This document shows, one piece after another, positions 27,198 to 34,573 of a stretch of DNA of 52,611 nt; the stretch's first letter is position 1; each line of letters opens with the position of its first letter. A program made the translations under genes and the position numbers. Below the pieces are notes generated by a model that searched no databases, was not told the DNA's origin, and saw only the letters and a program-made list of their open reading frames with translations. The stretch comes from Lysobacter antibioticus HS124 (GTDB taxonomy: Bacteria > Pseudomonadota > Gammaproteobacteria > Xanthomonadales > Xanthomonadaceae), in contig NZ_HG424534.1 of the NCBI RefSeq assembly GCF_000336385.2, positions 10,326-62,936 of the forward strand, given 5' to 3'.

Positions 27198-27243
27198 TAC
27201 GGCGTCCCGCATCGCGGGACGCACCAGCACCAGGAGCAAGACC

Positions 27244-27771
27244 ATGTCCGAACCCTTCATCGGCCAGATCCAGCTGTTCGGCTTCAACTTCCCGCCGCGC
27301 GGCTGGGCCTTCTGCAACGGCGCCACTCTGGCGATTCAGCAGAATACCGCGCTGTTCTCCCTGCTGGGCACCCAGTACGGCGGCAACGGCCAGACGACCT
27401 TCCAACTGCCCAATCTCGTCAATCGCGCCGCCTGCGAGCAAGGCCAGGGACTGGGCCTGACCGATCGCACCATCGGCGAAACATTCGGCTCTAATAGCGT
27501 AACGCTCACTTCGCAAGAGATGCCGGCCCATACCCACCCCATGCAGATCTACAGCCAAAACGACACGACCAAGCGGCAGCCCTCGCCAGCGAATGGCAAC
27601 GCCCTGGGCAGCCCGTTGGCCTCTGCATTCTTCAACGGGCCAGCCGATTCGCCCTTCCCGCCGACCGTGATCCAGCCCGCCGGCGGCGGCCAACCGCACG
27701 AGAACCGCCAGCCCTACCTGGCGATGAACTTCTGCATCGCCTTGCAGGGCGTGTTCCCCTCGTTCGGCTGA
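27244..27771 (+). CDS. Phage-tail-collar (MdpB-like) protein, copy 3
   Basis: 175 residues, preceded by AGGAGCAAGACC. The collar domain reads FIGQIQLFGFNFPPRGWAFCNGATLAIQQNTALFSLLGTQYGGNGQTTFQLPNLVNRAACEQGQGLG, then GETFGSNSVTLTSQEMPAHTHPM. The middle is Ser/Asn-rich and the end is GQPHENRQPYLAMNFCIALQGVFPSFG. Closer to copy 1 than to copy 2. A Cys in the ACEQG segment replaces the usual GRTPV, a local oddity. The acetyltransferase gene begins 5 bp downstream, so it is probably part of the same transcript. Confidence 0.9.
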   Translation: MSEPFIGQIQLFGFNFPPRGWAFCNGATLAIQQNTALFSLLGTQYGGNGQTTFQLPNLVNRAACEQGQGLGLTDRTIGETFGSNSVTLTSQEMPAHTHPMQIYSQNDTTKRQPSPANGNALGSPLASAFFNGPADSPFPPTVIQPAGGGQPHENRQPYLAMNFCIALQGVFPSFG

Positions 27772-27776
27772 CCGCA

Positions 27777-28349
27777 GTGCACGGGCCGACGCCGACGCTG
27801 TCGTTTCCGCCGCCGCATCGCGGCGGCCCGTGCCTGCGCTTGCCCGAGTCGCTGTCGGCGCAGGGCGTGTCCTTGCGCGCCGCGCGCGACGACGATATCG
27901 AATGGCTGCGCCTGCATTACCGCGAACGGCGCGCGGCCGAGTTCGCGCCGCTGGGTTGGCCGGCCGCGGCGCTGACCGCTTTCCTCGATCAGCAGTTCGC
28001 CATGCAGCATCTGCATTACACCCGCTACTACGCCGACGCCCAGTTCCTGATCGTCGAACGCGGCGATGCGCCGATCGGCCGGCTTTATCTGTTGCGCCGC
28101 GCGCCGGAACACCTGCTGGTCGATATCGGCCTGGCCCCGGGCCAGCGCGGACAGGGCCTGGGCGCGGCGTTGATCGGCGGCGCCCAGGCCGACGCCGCCG
28201 AATGCGGCCGCGGCCTGCGCCTGCACGTCGAGCACGGCAACGATTCGGCGCGACGGTTGTATGAGCGCCTGGGCTTCGAGCACGAGGAAGATCTGCCGAC
28301 CCACGCCGCAATGCGCTGGCGTGCGCCCGCGCCGCGCGCGCACGCCTGA
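27777..28349 (+). CDS. GNAT-family N-acetyltransferase linked to the tail-collar genes
   Basis: 190 residues if the GTG at 27777 is used; it lies 5 bp after the stop of tail-collar copy 3, so translational coupling is likely. The GNAT fold is shown by VSLRAARDDDIEWLRLHYRERR, AQFLIVERGDAPIGRLYLLR, the acetyl-CoA loop IGLAPGQRGQGLGAALIGG (Q-R-G-Q-G-L-G) and NDSARRLYERLGFEHE. The first 30 residues (HGPTPTLSFPPPHRGG) look unstructured and the true start may be further in. In this arrangement the enzyme may modify the tail-collar proteins or their cargo, but that is inference from context. Confidence 0.85.
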   Translation: MHGPTPTLSFPPPHRGGPCLRLPESLSAQGVSLRAARDDDIEWLRLHYRERRAAEFAPLGWPAAALTAFLDQQFAMQHLHYTRYYADAQFLIVERGDAPIGRLYLLRRAPEHLLVDIGLAPGQRGQGLGAALIGGAQADAAECGRGLRLHVEHGNDSARRLYERLGFEHEEDLPTHAAMRWRAPAPRAHA

Positions 28350-28358
28350 GGCGGGATC

Positions 28359-28649
28359 TCAGTTGAAGATCGCCTGATACAGGAAACCTTCGCGTTCGCG
28401 CGCCACCGGCACCAGGAAGATGCCGATCTCGCCGATCGAGTCGTGGCGCATCAGATAGGTCTGCTGCGGAAACAGGAACGAGGAGCCGTTGCGGAACAGC
28501 AGCGAAAACGGCATGCGCATCGCCTGTTGCGGGCGGGTGCTGAGCGCGCGCGCCTCGACCAGCACGAACGGGACTTCGCCGTCGTTGAGCTGCGCCGAAT
28601 AGGTCTCGTTCACGTGCGAAGCGAAGTGTTCCAGCGTCAGCAGTTCCAT
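28359..28649 (-). CDS. DUF6916-like small protein
   Basis: 96 residues from the ATG at 28649, preceded by GGAGGCC. Sequence: MELLTLEHFASHVNETYSAQ, FVLVEARALSTRPQQAMRMPFSLLFRNGSSFLFPQQTYLMRHDSIGEIGIFLVPV, then EREGFLYQAIFN. This matches, from memory, the DUF6916 family, which is found next to MdpB-like tail-collar genes in other bacteria. No signal peptide, so probably cytoplasmic; role unknown. It runs convergently against the acetyltransferase, 9 bp away. Confidence 0.75.
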   Translation of the reverse strand: MELLTLEHFASHVNETYSAQLNDGEVPFVLVEARALSTRPQQAMRMPFSLLFRNGSSFLFPQQTYLMRHDSIGEIGIFLVPVAREREGFLYQAIFN

Positions 28650-29270
28650 CCCAGGCCTCCCCAAGCCGAGGCCGCATCGTCACCGCAGGCGGCGCTTGAT
28701 GCAAGTCCTGCTTGCGGATTCGCGACCGACGGCGAACTCCTGCTCGGGCGCAGCGCACGTCCCGTGCGGCGCTCCGCGACACAGGTTGGCCCCGGTGCGC
28801 GATCGCCGGCCCCGGTCGCCGCCACCGCGGTCCCAGTCCGCGATAACGACGGCCGGAGCCGCCGACGGCCGGGCGTCCCTGCCCGTCCCTGCTTTCATCA
28901 CTGACGGAGATGAAAGTTTTCCAACGATCGACCCGGGCAATGCCAGGTCCTGACTTGGCGCGTCCGGCCCTAGCGCGTCCGGACACAGTGCGGTGCCGCA
29001 CCGGCCGCGGCATCCGCCCGGCAATGCCGGCGGGCGCCGCGGACCGGCCGACCCCGGGGATGACGCGAAACCGGCGGCGCGCCTTCGGCGCCGCGGTCGC
29101 TGCCCTCGCCGCCACGACACGGCGAGCGGCGGACCCACGGCGCACATCGTGCGCACCCAGGCCGGTTCGCGCGGTCGGCCGTGGCGCCCTGCGCCGGCGG
29201 CCGTTCCCCTACCCCTTTCCGGGGGGTACCGGTGGCCCCGGCGCGAGCACGCCGGAGCGGATGCGCGGGC
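28650..29270. other. Gap with no recognised gene
   Basis: 621 bp of extreme GC content. Open frames on both strands are Arg/Pro/Ala-rich and lack a start, ribosome binding site or domain, so they look like noise. A short direct repeat, GCGCGTCCGG, occurs near 28958 and 28974. The promoter for the DUF6916-like gene presumably lies at the left end. Nothing else was seen. Confidence 0.5.
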
Positions 29271-29738
29271 CTACAAGGCCGCCACGGCGCGCGTGACCGC
29301 CGCGCCGCCGATCGCGGTCACCGCGACCACCGCATCGACGCTCGCCTCGCCGCTGTGTACGCGATAGACGTAAGTGTCGACGCCTTCGAAGCCCGGATCG
29401 GGCGTGTAGGTCGCACGGCCCTCGTCGAGCCGCACCGCGCCATGCTTCGGCGCTTCGACGATGCTGTAGCGCAGGACCGAACCGTCGCCGATCGAGCCGC
29501 GCAGCGCGACCGTGGCAGCGGCGCCATCGATGCTGTTGGTGACCAGGTCGGCCGCCGCAAGCGGGCGATAGCGATCCAGATCGCTCACGCCGCGTTCGAC
29601 CGCCTCGGCGGCGCCGGCGAACGACGCGGCCGACATCGTCAGCGACGACAGCAGGGTGCTCGGGGCACCACCGGCGATGCCGACCGCGAACAGGCTCAGG
29701 CACAGTACGGCGGGCCCCTTGATACTCTTGGACAACAT
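29271..29738 (-). CDS. Small secreted protein with one Ig-like (Big_9-type) module
   Basis: 155 residues. The ATG at 29738 has AGAAGGAG 8-15 bp upstream. After an N-terminal signal (about 1-25, VLCLSLFAVGIAGGAPS) and an Ala/Ser-rich stretch, one Ig-like module is readable at about 75-145: VALRGSIGDGSVLRYSIVEAPKHGAVRLDEGRATYTPDPGFEGVDTYVYRVHSG. The same APxHGxxxxxxxxxxYTPxxGYxGxDxFxYxV pattern occurs repeatedly in the giant adhesin 3.5 kb away. It may be an accessory surface protein of that locus. No anchor or catalytic motif was seen. Confidence 0.78.
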   Translation of the reverse strand: MLSKSIKGPAVLCLSLFAVGIAGGAPSTLLSSLTMSAASFAGAAEAVERGVSDLDRYRPLAAADLVTNSIDGAAATVALRGSIGDGSVLRYSIVEAPKHGAVRLDEGRATYTPDPGFEGVDTYVYRVHSGEASVDAVVAVTAIGGAAVTRAVAAL

Positions 29739-30508
29739 GCCAACTCCTTCTGGTTGAGAACGGGGGAATGCAACTCCGGACCGCGCATCCCTGCGCCTGG
29801 CGACGTTGCGGCCGTTCCTCGACCGCGCTCCCTGCCGTTTCCGGACCCGTCGCGACGTCCTGTCGCTGCCGGGAAAGCATGATCGCAAGAGCGCGTCGCA
29901 GAGGCCGAGACGGGGCGCGACCAGAGTCGGGATATTTCGATCGGCGAGGCTCGCGTTTCGATTTGCGCCGCTCGCGGCAGGACGCGGCAGGCAGGGATAC
30001 GTTGCCTCGCGGCGGACGTCCCGGACCGGATCGGCAGTGTCGGCGCGAGACGGATCAAAGCCTGAGACGGCGCGGCAGCGGCAGCGCATTGGGCAAGGCC
30101 GAAACCCGTTGACCGAAACGGTCTCGGCACTCGTACGTGTCCGCTCAGGGGGGAGGAGCAACGCGAGTCGCGGCCCGCGCCCTGCGGGAAGGGTCGTCGC
30201 AGTTGCGTTGTTGCGGTCGCGGCTTGCGCCGCTCCTACAGGGGGCATGCCCCTCAGGGGTAGGTGCGACGCGAGCCGCGACTAGCCCCGCGCGGGAAGTT
30301 TCGTCGTAGTTGCGTTGTCGCGGTCGCGGCTTGCGCCGCTCCTACAGAAGGGGCATGCCCGTTCAGGGGCAGGGGTAACGCGGGTCGCGACCTGCTCCCT
30401 ACGGGAAGTTTCATCGCAGTGGGGTTGTCTGCGTTGTCGCGGCTTGCGCCGCGACCGAATCGAGGCCCGCGAAGGTGCGCACGGCCGGGCGGCCGCGCGC
30501 CGGACGAC
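29739..30508. repeat. Gap with a three-copy 109-bp REP array
   Basis: From 30144 to 30458 a unit of about 108-110 bp occurs three times (starts near 30144, 30252 and 30362). Each begins with TCAGGGG, continues with a CGCGGGAAG-like segment and ends with a REP copy of the form GGTCGCGGCTTGCGCCGCTCC-TACAG (30215-30242, 30322-30347, third copy degenerate at 30436-30457). The rest (29739-30143) has no recognised gene; the promoter of the small Ig-like protein is expected at its left end. Confidence 0.7.
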
Positions 30509-31018
30509 TCAGTGCTCGCCCATGAAATCGCGCTTGCCGATCGCCAGGCCGTTGTGGCGCAGGATCGCGTAGGCGGTGGTGACGTGGAAGAAGAACTGCG
30601 GCAAGCCGTAGCGCACCAGATAGTCCTGGCCGCCGAAGCGGCGTTCCTTCGGCGTGCCCGGACGCAGCACGACTTCACGATCCTCCGCGCCCTCGAACAG
30701 CGCCGGCTCCAGGCCGTCGACGAAGGCCAGGGTCTTGGCGATGCGCGCCTGCAATTGGGCGAAGTCGCGCTCGTTGTCTTCGTAGGAAGGCACTTCGACA
30801 TCGGCCAGACGGGCGCTCACGCCTTTGGCGAAGTCGCAGGCGATCTGGACCTGGCGCAGCAACGGAAACATGTCCGGAAACAGGCGCGCCTGCAGGTAGG
30901 CGTCCGGATCGATGCCGCGCTCGCCGGCATGCTCCTGCGCGCGCTGCAGGATCGTCGACAGGCTGCCGAGCATCTGCCGGATCACCGGCACCGAAGCGGA
31001 ATACATCGAAATCGTCAT
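30509..31018 (-). CDS. DUF1993-family protein
   Basis: 169 residues from the ATG at 31018 (MTISMYSASVPVIRQMLGSLSTIL). The family signature is spread through the chain: GIDPDAYLQARLFPDMFPLLRQVQIACDFAKGVSARLADVEVPSYEDNERDFAQLQARIAKTLAFVDGL, GTPKERRFGGQDYLVRYGLPQFFFHVTTAYAILRHNGLAIGKRDFMG. The latter ends in the conserved HxxxAYxILRHNGxxxGKxDFxG pattern. DUF1993 proteins are DinB-like helical bundles of unknown function. The gene stands alone downstream of the soxR gene, 165 bp from it and on the same strand. Confidence 0.9.
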   Translation of the reverse strand: MTISMYSASVPVIRQMLGSLSTILQRAQEHAGERGIDPDAYLQARLFPDMFPLLRQVQIACDFAKGVSARLADVEVPSYEDNERDFAQLQARIAKTLAFVDGLEPALFEGAEDREVVLRPGTPKERRFGGQDYLVRYGLPQFFFHVTTAYAILRHNGLAIGKRDFMGEH

Positions 31019-31183
31019 GGCGAAGACCGTGGTGGGAAAACGCGCATGGTACGCCGCCGCAGCGCACATGGCTGCGGCCGGACGCAGGGGCGACGGACAT
31101 TTTCCGCCGCGCCTGCCGCATCGCCCAGGGCGCCGCTTCGCCGTGCAGCGCGGCGGACCGCCCCGCACCGGCATAGGCGCGAA

Positions 31184-31801
31184 TCAATCCGAGCGCGTAC
31201 GCACGGGCTTGGAACACACCTTTCCGACGGCCGATCGCTTACCGGCCGCCCCCTTGCCGCCGGCCGCGCCGGAGCCCGCCTCGCTCATCTCCCCGGCGGT
31301 CTTGCCCGCCACGGCCCGAGTCGCGGTTGCGGCGCCGCGGCGCCGATGCGGTCGCGCAAGCGCCGCCGCCCAACGTTGCGCACCGGCGCCCTGCTCGCCC
31401 CAACTGTCGCCGGGGTTGGCCATCCGGCACCGGTCCAGCGACAGACAGCCGCAGCCGATGCATTGGTCCAGGGTGTCGCGCATCAAGCTCAAGTGAGCGA
31501 TGCGCTGCTCCAGCTCTTCCTTCCATGCCGCCGACAGCCGCGCCCAGTCGGCACGGCTGGGCACGCGCGAGTCCGGCAGCGTGTCCAACGCTTCGCGGAT
31601 CGTCGCCAGCGGTATGCCGACCCGCTGCGCGACCCGGATCAGCGCGATCCGGCGCAAGGTGTCGCGGCTGTAGCGGCGTTGGTTGCCTGCGGTGCGCAGG
31701 CTGTGGATCAGCCCCTTGGCCTCGTAGAAATGCAGCGCCGACACCGCCACGCCGGAACGTTCGGCGACCTGGCCTACCGAGAGCTCCATCGCCATGCTCA
31801 T
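31184..31801 (-). CDS. soxR: Redox-sensing MerR-type activator SoxR
   Basis: 205 residues if the ATG at 31801 is used (AAGG lies about 7 bp upstream; ATGs at 31795 and 31789 are also possible). The MerR winged helix reads LSVGQVAERSGVAVSALHFYEAKGLIHSLRTAGNQRRYSRDTLRRIALIRVAQRVGIPLATI. The [2Fe-2S] cluster motif CIGCGCLSLDRC has the spacing C-x2-C-x-C-x5-C (about C114, C117, C119, C125). After the cluster, E. coli SoxR ends within about 30 residues; here about 50 more follow (RPHRRRGAATATRAVAGK...), rich in Ala, Gly, Lys and Arg. It is divergent from the oxidoreductase gene, with a SoxR box at 31811-31828. Confidence 0.93.
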   Translation of the reverse strand: MSMAMELSVGQVAERSGVAVSALHFYEAKGLIHSLRTAGNQRRYSRDTLRRIALIRVAQRVGIPLATIREALDTLPDSRVPSRADWARLSAAWKEELEQRIAHLSLMRDTLDQCIGCGCLSLDRCRMANPGDSWGEQGAGAQRWAAALARPHRRRGAATATRAVAGKTAGEMSEAGSGAAGGKGAAGKRSAVGKVCSKPVRTRSD

Positions 31802-31806
31802 CGCCC

Positions 31807-31837
31807 TTGACCTCAACTTTGGTTGAGGTTCTATGCT
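31807..31837 (+). promoter_or_regulatory. SoxR-activated promoter with SoxR box and 19-bp spacer
   Basis: -35 TTGACC (31807-31812), a 19-bp spacer, -10 TATGCT (31832-31837). In the spacer lies the SoxR box CCTCAAC-TTTG-GTTGAGG (31811-31828) with perfect 7-bp arms. A 19-bp spacer is the hallmark of MerR-family promoters that need the activator to untwist the DNA. The transcript would start near 31844, which rules out the upstream ATG at 31833 and fixes the oxidoreductase start at 31866. Confidence 0.85.
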
Positions 31838-31865
31838 GCGCCGCAAGTCCAAATCGGGTCAAGCC

Positions 31866-32846
31866 ATGGCCGCCGCCGAACTCCGCAACGCCGTCTCCGC
31901 CTCGATACCGCAGGTCAAGGCGGTGGTGTACGACCGTCATGGCGATGCCGAGGTGCTGCGCGCGATCGATTTGCCGATGCCGCAGGCGGGTCCGGGCGAA
32001 GTGCGGATCCGGGTGCGCGCGGCCGGCGTGCGTCCCGGCGACATCGCCCTGCGCGCGGGCCGCGCCGCGGCGCCCGGCGGATTTCCGCGCCGGCTCGGCA
32101 ACGAGTTCGCCGGGGTGGTCGATCAAGTCGGCAGCGACGTCGGCGACCTGAAGATCGGCGACGAAGTGCTGGGTTGGGCGGTGGCGATGAGCTATGCCGA
32201 AGTGCTGACCGTGCCGGCCGAACAGGTGGTGCACAAGCCGCCGAGCATGTCCTGGGCGGTCGCCGGCGCGCTCGCGGCGACCGGCCAGACCGCGCTGGCG
32301 GCGCTGCGCGCGCTGCGTTTGCGCGCGGGCGAGACGCTGCTGATCCACGGCGCCGCTGGCGATGTCGGCAGCGTCGCCGTCCAGTTGGCCCGCGCCTGGG
32401 GCCTGCGTGTGGTCGGCAGCGCCACGCCCGCCGATCACGATTACCTGCGTTCGCTCGGCGCGCTCGCGATCGGCGAAGACGAGGCCGGGTTGGCGCAGTT
32501 GCGCGCCGTAGCCCCGGGCGGCGTCGACGCGGTGTTCGATGCGCTCGGCGGCGCGCCCCGCCCCGCTTGGCTGGAACTGGGCGCGCCGGCGCAGCGCATC
32601 GTCAGCCTGCGCGGCGCGTCCCGCCTGCGCCGCCAACGTCTGCTCTCGTTGCGCAGCGAGCGCAGCCGCGCCGGCCTGACCGAACTGGTCGGCGCGCACC
32701 TGCGCCATGGCCTGCTGGTGCATGTGCGCGAAATGTTTCCGCTGGCCCGCGCGGCCGAGGCGCACCGCGCGGTCGAGCGCGGTCCGGGGCGCGGCAAGGT
32801 GGTGTTGATGGTCTATCAGAACGCAACGACGGAGTTGTTCGCATGA
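31866..32846 (+). CDS. Medium-chain alcohol dehydrogenase/quinone oxidoreductase-like protein
   Basis: 326 residues. The start at 31866 is set by the promoter; the earlier ATG would lie before the transcription start. MDR-type signatures: VRAAGVRPGDIALRAG, LGNEFAGVVDQVG, GDEVLGWAVAMSYAEVLTVPAE, the coenzyme motif LLIHGAAGDVGSVAVQLARAWGLRVVGSAT and DYLRSLGALAIG. The zinc-binding residues of classical alcohol dehydrogenases are absent, so it resembles the NADPH:quinone oxidoreductase/zeta-crystallin group. Under SoxR control it may reduce redox-cycling compounds. Its stop overlaps the next gene's start (ATGA), so the two are coupled. Confidence 0.9.
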   Translation: MAAAELRNAVSASIPQVKAVVYDRHGDAEVLRAIDLPMPQAGPGEVRIRVRAAGVRPGDIALRAGRAAAPGGFPRRLGNEFAGVVDQVGSDVGDLKIGDEVLGWAVAMSYAEVLTVPAEQVVHKPPSMSWAVAGALAATGQTALAALRALRLRAGETLLIHGAAGDVGSVAVQLARAWGLRVVGSATPADHDYLRSLGALAIGEDEAGLAQLRAVAPGGVDAVFDALGGAPRPAWLELGAPAQRIVSLRGASRLRRQRLLSLRSERSRAGLTELVGAHLRHGLLVHVREMFPLARAAEAHRAVERGPGRGKVVLMVYQNATTELFA

Positions 32847-34393
32847 ATCACGACGGATCCCTCTCGCCCATCGCGGCAGAGGAAGCGTTCGACGCCCCTG
32901 CAGGGTTCGGGACCGCTCCCTCGGGATCGCGGCCGTTGCCGGGAGGGGCTGCGGCGGCGGTCCCCGGCGAAGCGGAACTGGCCCAGCGGGCCGGGTCGGC
33001 CGTCGCCGAAGCCCCTCCCGACAGCGGCCGCGGCGGACCGGGGCTGTTCGCGCCGGCGTATCGCGCGTTGACCGCAGGCGCGGTCGCCCTGGTCGCCCTG
33101 GTCGGGTTCGAAGCGCTGGCGGTGACCACCGCGATGCCGACGGTCGCCCGATCGCTCGACGGCCTGTCCCTGTACGCGCTGGCCTTTGCCGGCACCCTGG
33201 CCGCGAGCGTGGTCGGCATGGTCGCGGCCGGGCCTTGGGCCGACGCGCGCGGGCCGGCGGCGCCGCTGCGCCAGGGCATCGCCTGGTTCGCGCTCGGCTT
33301 GCTGCTGGCCGGAGCCGCGCCCTCGATGCCGTGGCTGATCGCCGGACGGGTGGTCCAAGGCTTCGGCGGCGGACTGATTTCGGTGGCCTTGTACGTGGTG
33401 GTCGGGCGCGTATATCCCCCGCAGCTGCACGCGCGCATCTTCGCCGCGTTCGCCGCGGCCTGGGTGGTGCCGGCGATCGTCGGCCCGGCGATCAGCGGCG
33501 CCATCGTCGAGAGCCTGGGCTGGCGCTGGGTGTTCCTGTCGGTGCCGCTGGCCGCGGCGGTGGCGGCCTGGCTGGTGTTGCCGGCGCTGCGCGGGCTGGG
33601 GCCGAGCGCGGCCGCGGCCGCGATCGCGGCGATGCAACGCGCGCGGATGGCGTGGGCGTTGCTGGCCACCGCCAGCCTGCTCGCCCTGCACTACGGCGGC
33701 CAATTGCGCGACGCCACCGCCTGGCTGTGGATCGGCGCGGCGGTCGCCGCCCTGGCCGCGGCCGCCTCGCGCCTGCTGCCGCCCGGCGCGTTGCGCGCCA
33801 AGCGCGGGCTGCCGACCGTGGTCGCGCTGCGCGGCCTCGCCGCCGGCGCGTTCTTCCTGAGCGAGGCCTATATCCCGCTGCTGCTGGCGCAGGAACGCGG
33901 ACTGTCGCCGACCTGGGCCGGGCTGGTGCTGACCCTCGGCGCGATCGGCTGGTCGACCGGTTCCTGGTTCCGCGGCCGCGCGCCGGCCGACGCCGATGCG
34001 CGGCGCTTCCTGCAGGCCGGCATGGCCCTGCTCGGCCTGGGCGTGATCGCGATCGGCGCGCTGGCTTGGGCGGCGACGCCGCTTGCGCTGGGCATCGCCG
34101 GCTGGGTCCTCGCCGGCTTCGGGATGGGACTGATGTACCCCACCCTGTCGGTGTTGATGCTGGAATTGTCGCCGCCGGAACGCCAGGGCGAGAGTTCCTC
34201 CGCACTGCATCTGGGTGATGCCATCTTCACAGCCACGGCACTGGCGATCGGCGGCTCGCTGTTCGCCGCGCTGCTGACCCGCTCGCACCTGCTGGCGTAT
34301 CTGTGCGGGTTCGCGATCGCTGCGGCGCTGGCGCTGCTCGGCCTGGGCCTGGCGTCGCGGGTGCGGGTCGCAACGGCGCCTTCAAGCCGGTAG
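32843..34393 (+). CDS. MFS transporter, SoxR-controlled drug efflux candidate
   Basis: 516 residues, coupled by ATGA overlap to the oxidoreductase. An unusual 65-residue hydrophilic, Ala/Pro/Gly-rich N-terminal tail precedes the first membrane segment (YRALTAGAVALVALVGFEAL). MFS marks include TTAMPTVARSLDG, FAGTLAASVVGMVAAGPWADARG, WLIAGRVVQGFGGGLISVALYVVVGRV (motif C-like) and FGMGLMYPTLSVLMLELSPPERQGESSSALHLGDAIF. The latter fits the drug:H+ antiporter type, and about 14 hydrophobic segments are visible. Since SoxR in non-enteric bacteria controls efflux of redox-active metabolites, export of such compounds (for example phenazine-like products) is a reasonable inference. Confidence 0.88.
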   Translation: MNHDGSLSPIAAEEAFDAPAGFGTAPSGSRPLPGGAAAAVPGEAELAQRAGSAVAEAPPDSGRGGPGLFAPAYRALTAGAVALVALVGFEALAVTTAMPTVARSLDGLSLYALAFAGTLAASVVGMVAAGPWADARGPAAPLRQGIAWFALGLLLAGAAPSMPWLIAGRVVQGFGGGLISVALYVVVGRVYPPQLHARIFAAFAAAWVVPAIVGPAISGAIVESLGWRWVFLSVPLAAAVAAWLVLPALRGLGPSAAAAAIAAMQRARMAWALLATASLLALHYGGQLRDATAWLWIGAAVAALAAAASRLLPPGALRAKRGLPTVVALRGLAAGAFFLSEAYIPLLLAQERGLSPTWAGLVLTLGAIGWSTGSWFRGRAPADADARRFLQAGMALLGLGVIAIGALAWAATPLALGIAGWVLAGFGMGLMYPTLSVLMLELSPPERQGESSSALHLGDAIFTATALAIGGSLFAALLTRSHLLAYLCGFAIAAALALLGLGLASRVRVATAPSSR

Positions 34394-34549
34394 AAGCGGC
34401 ACTCCCGCGGATGTCCTTCGGCCTCGAGTCGGGACAAGCGCTGCGACGCGCGCAAGCGCGGCAGCCGAAGCAGATGCATCGCCCCTGCGAGAACGACGAC
34501 ACGGCTTCGATGGCGGCGCTTTCGCCGTTGTCCGGTCTGCGCGTCGCGT

Positions 34550-34573
34550 GGTCGCGGCCTGCGCCGCCCTACC
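34550..34573. repeat. REP-like copy overlapping a gene end
   Basis: GGTCGCGGCCTGCGCCGCCC-TACC, a diverged REP copy. Its right end overlaps the stop codon of the glycosyltransferase gene (34569-34571). The 34394-34549 gap before it holds no recognised gene. Confidence 0.55.

Noticed and set aside
26072-27771. Prophage remnant
   Set aside because: Only collar-domain genes are present, without capsid, terminase, integrase or attachment sites, and the family is common outside phages.
28650-29270. Small coding frames in both strands of the gap
   Set aside because: High Arg/Pro/Ala content, no signal, domain or ribosome binding site; typical chance frames in high-GC DNA.
30144-30458. CRISPR-like array
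   Set aside because: The repeated unit is about 109 bp and imperfect, contains REP sequence, has no distinct spacers, and no cas gene is nearby.
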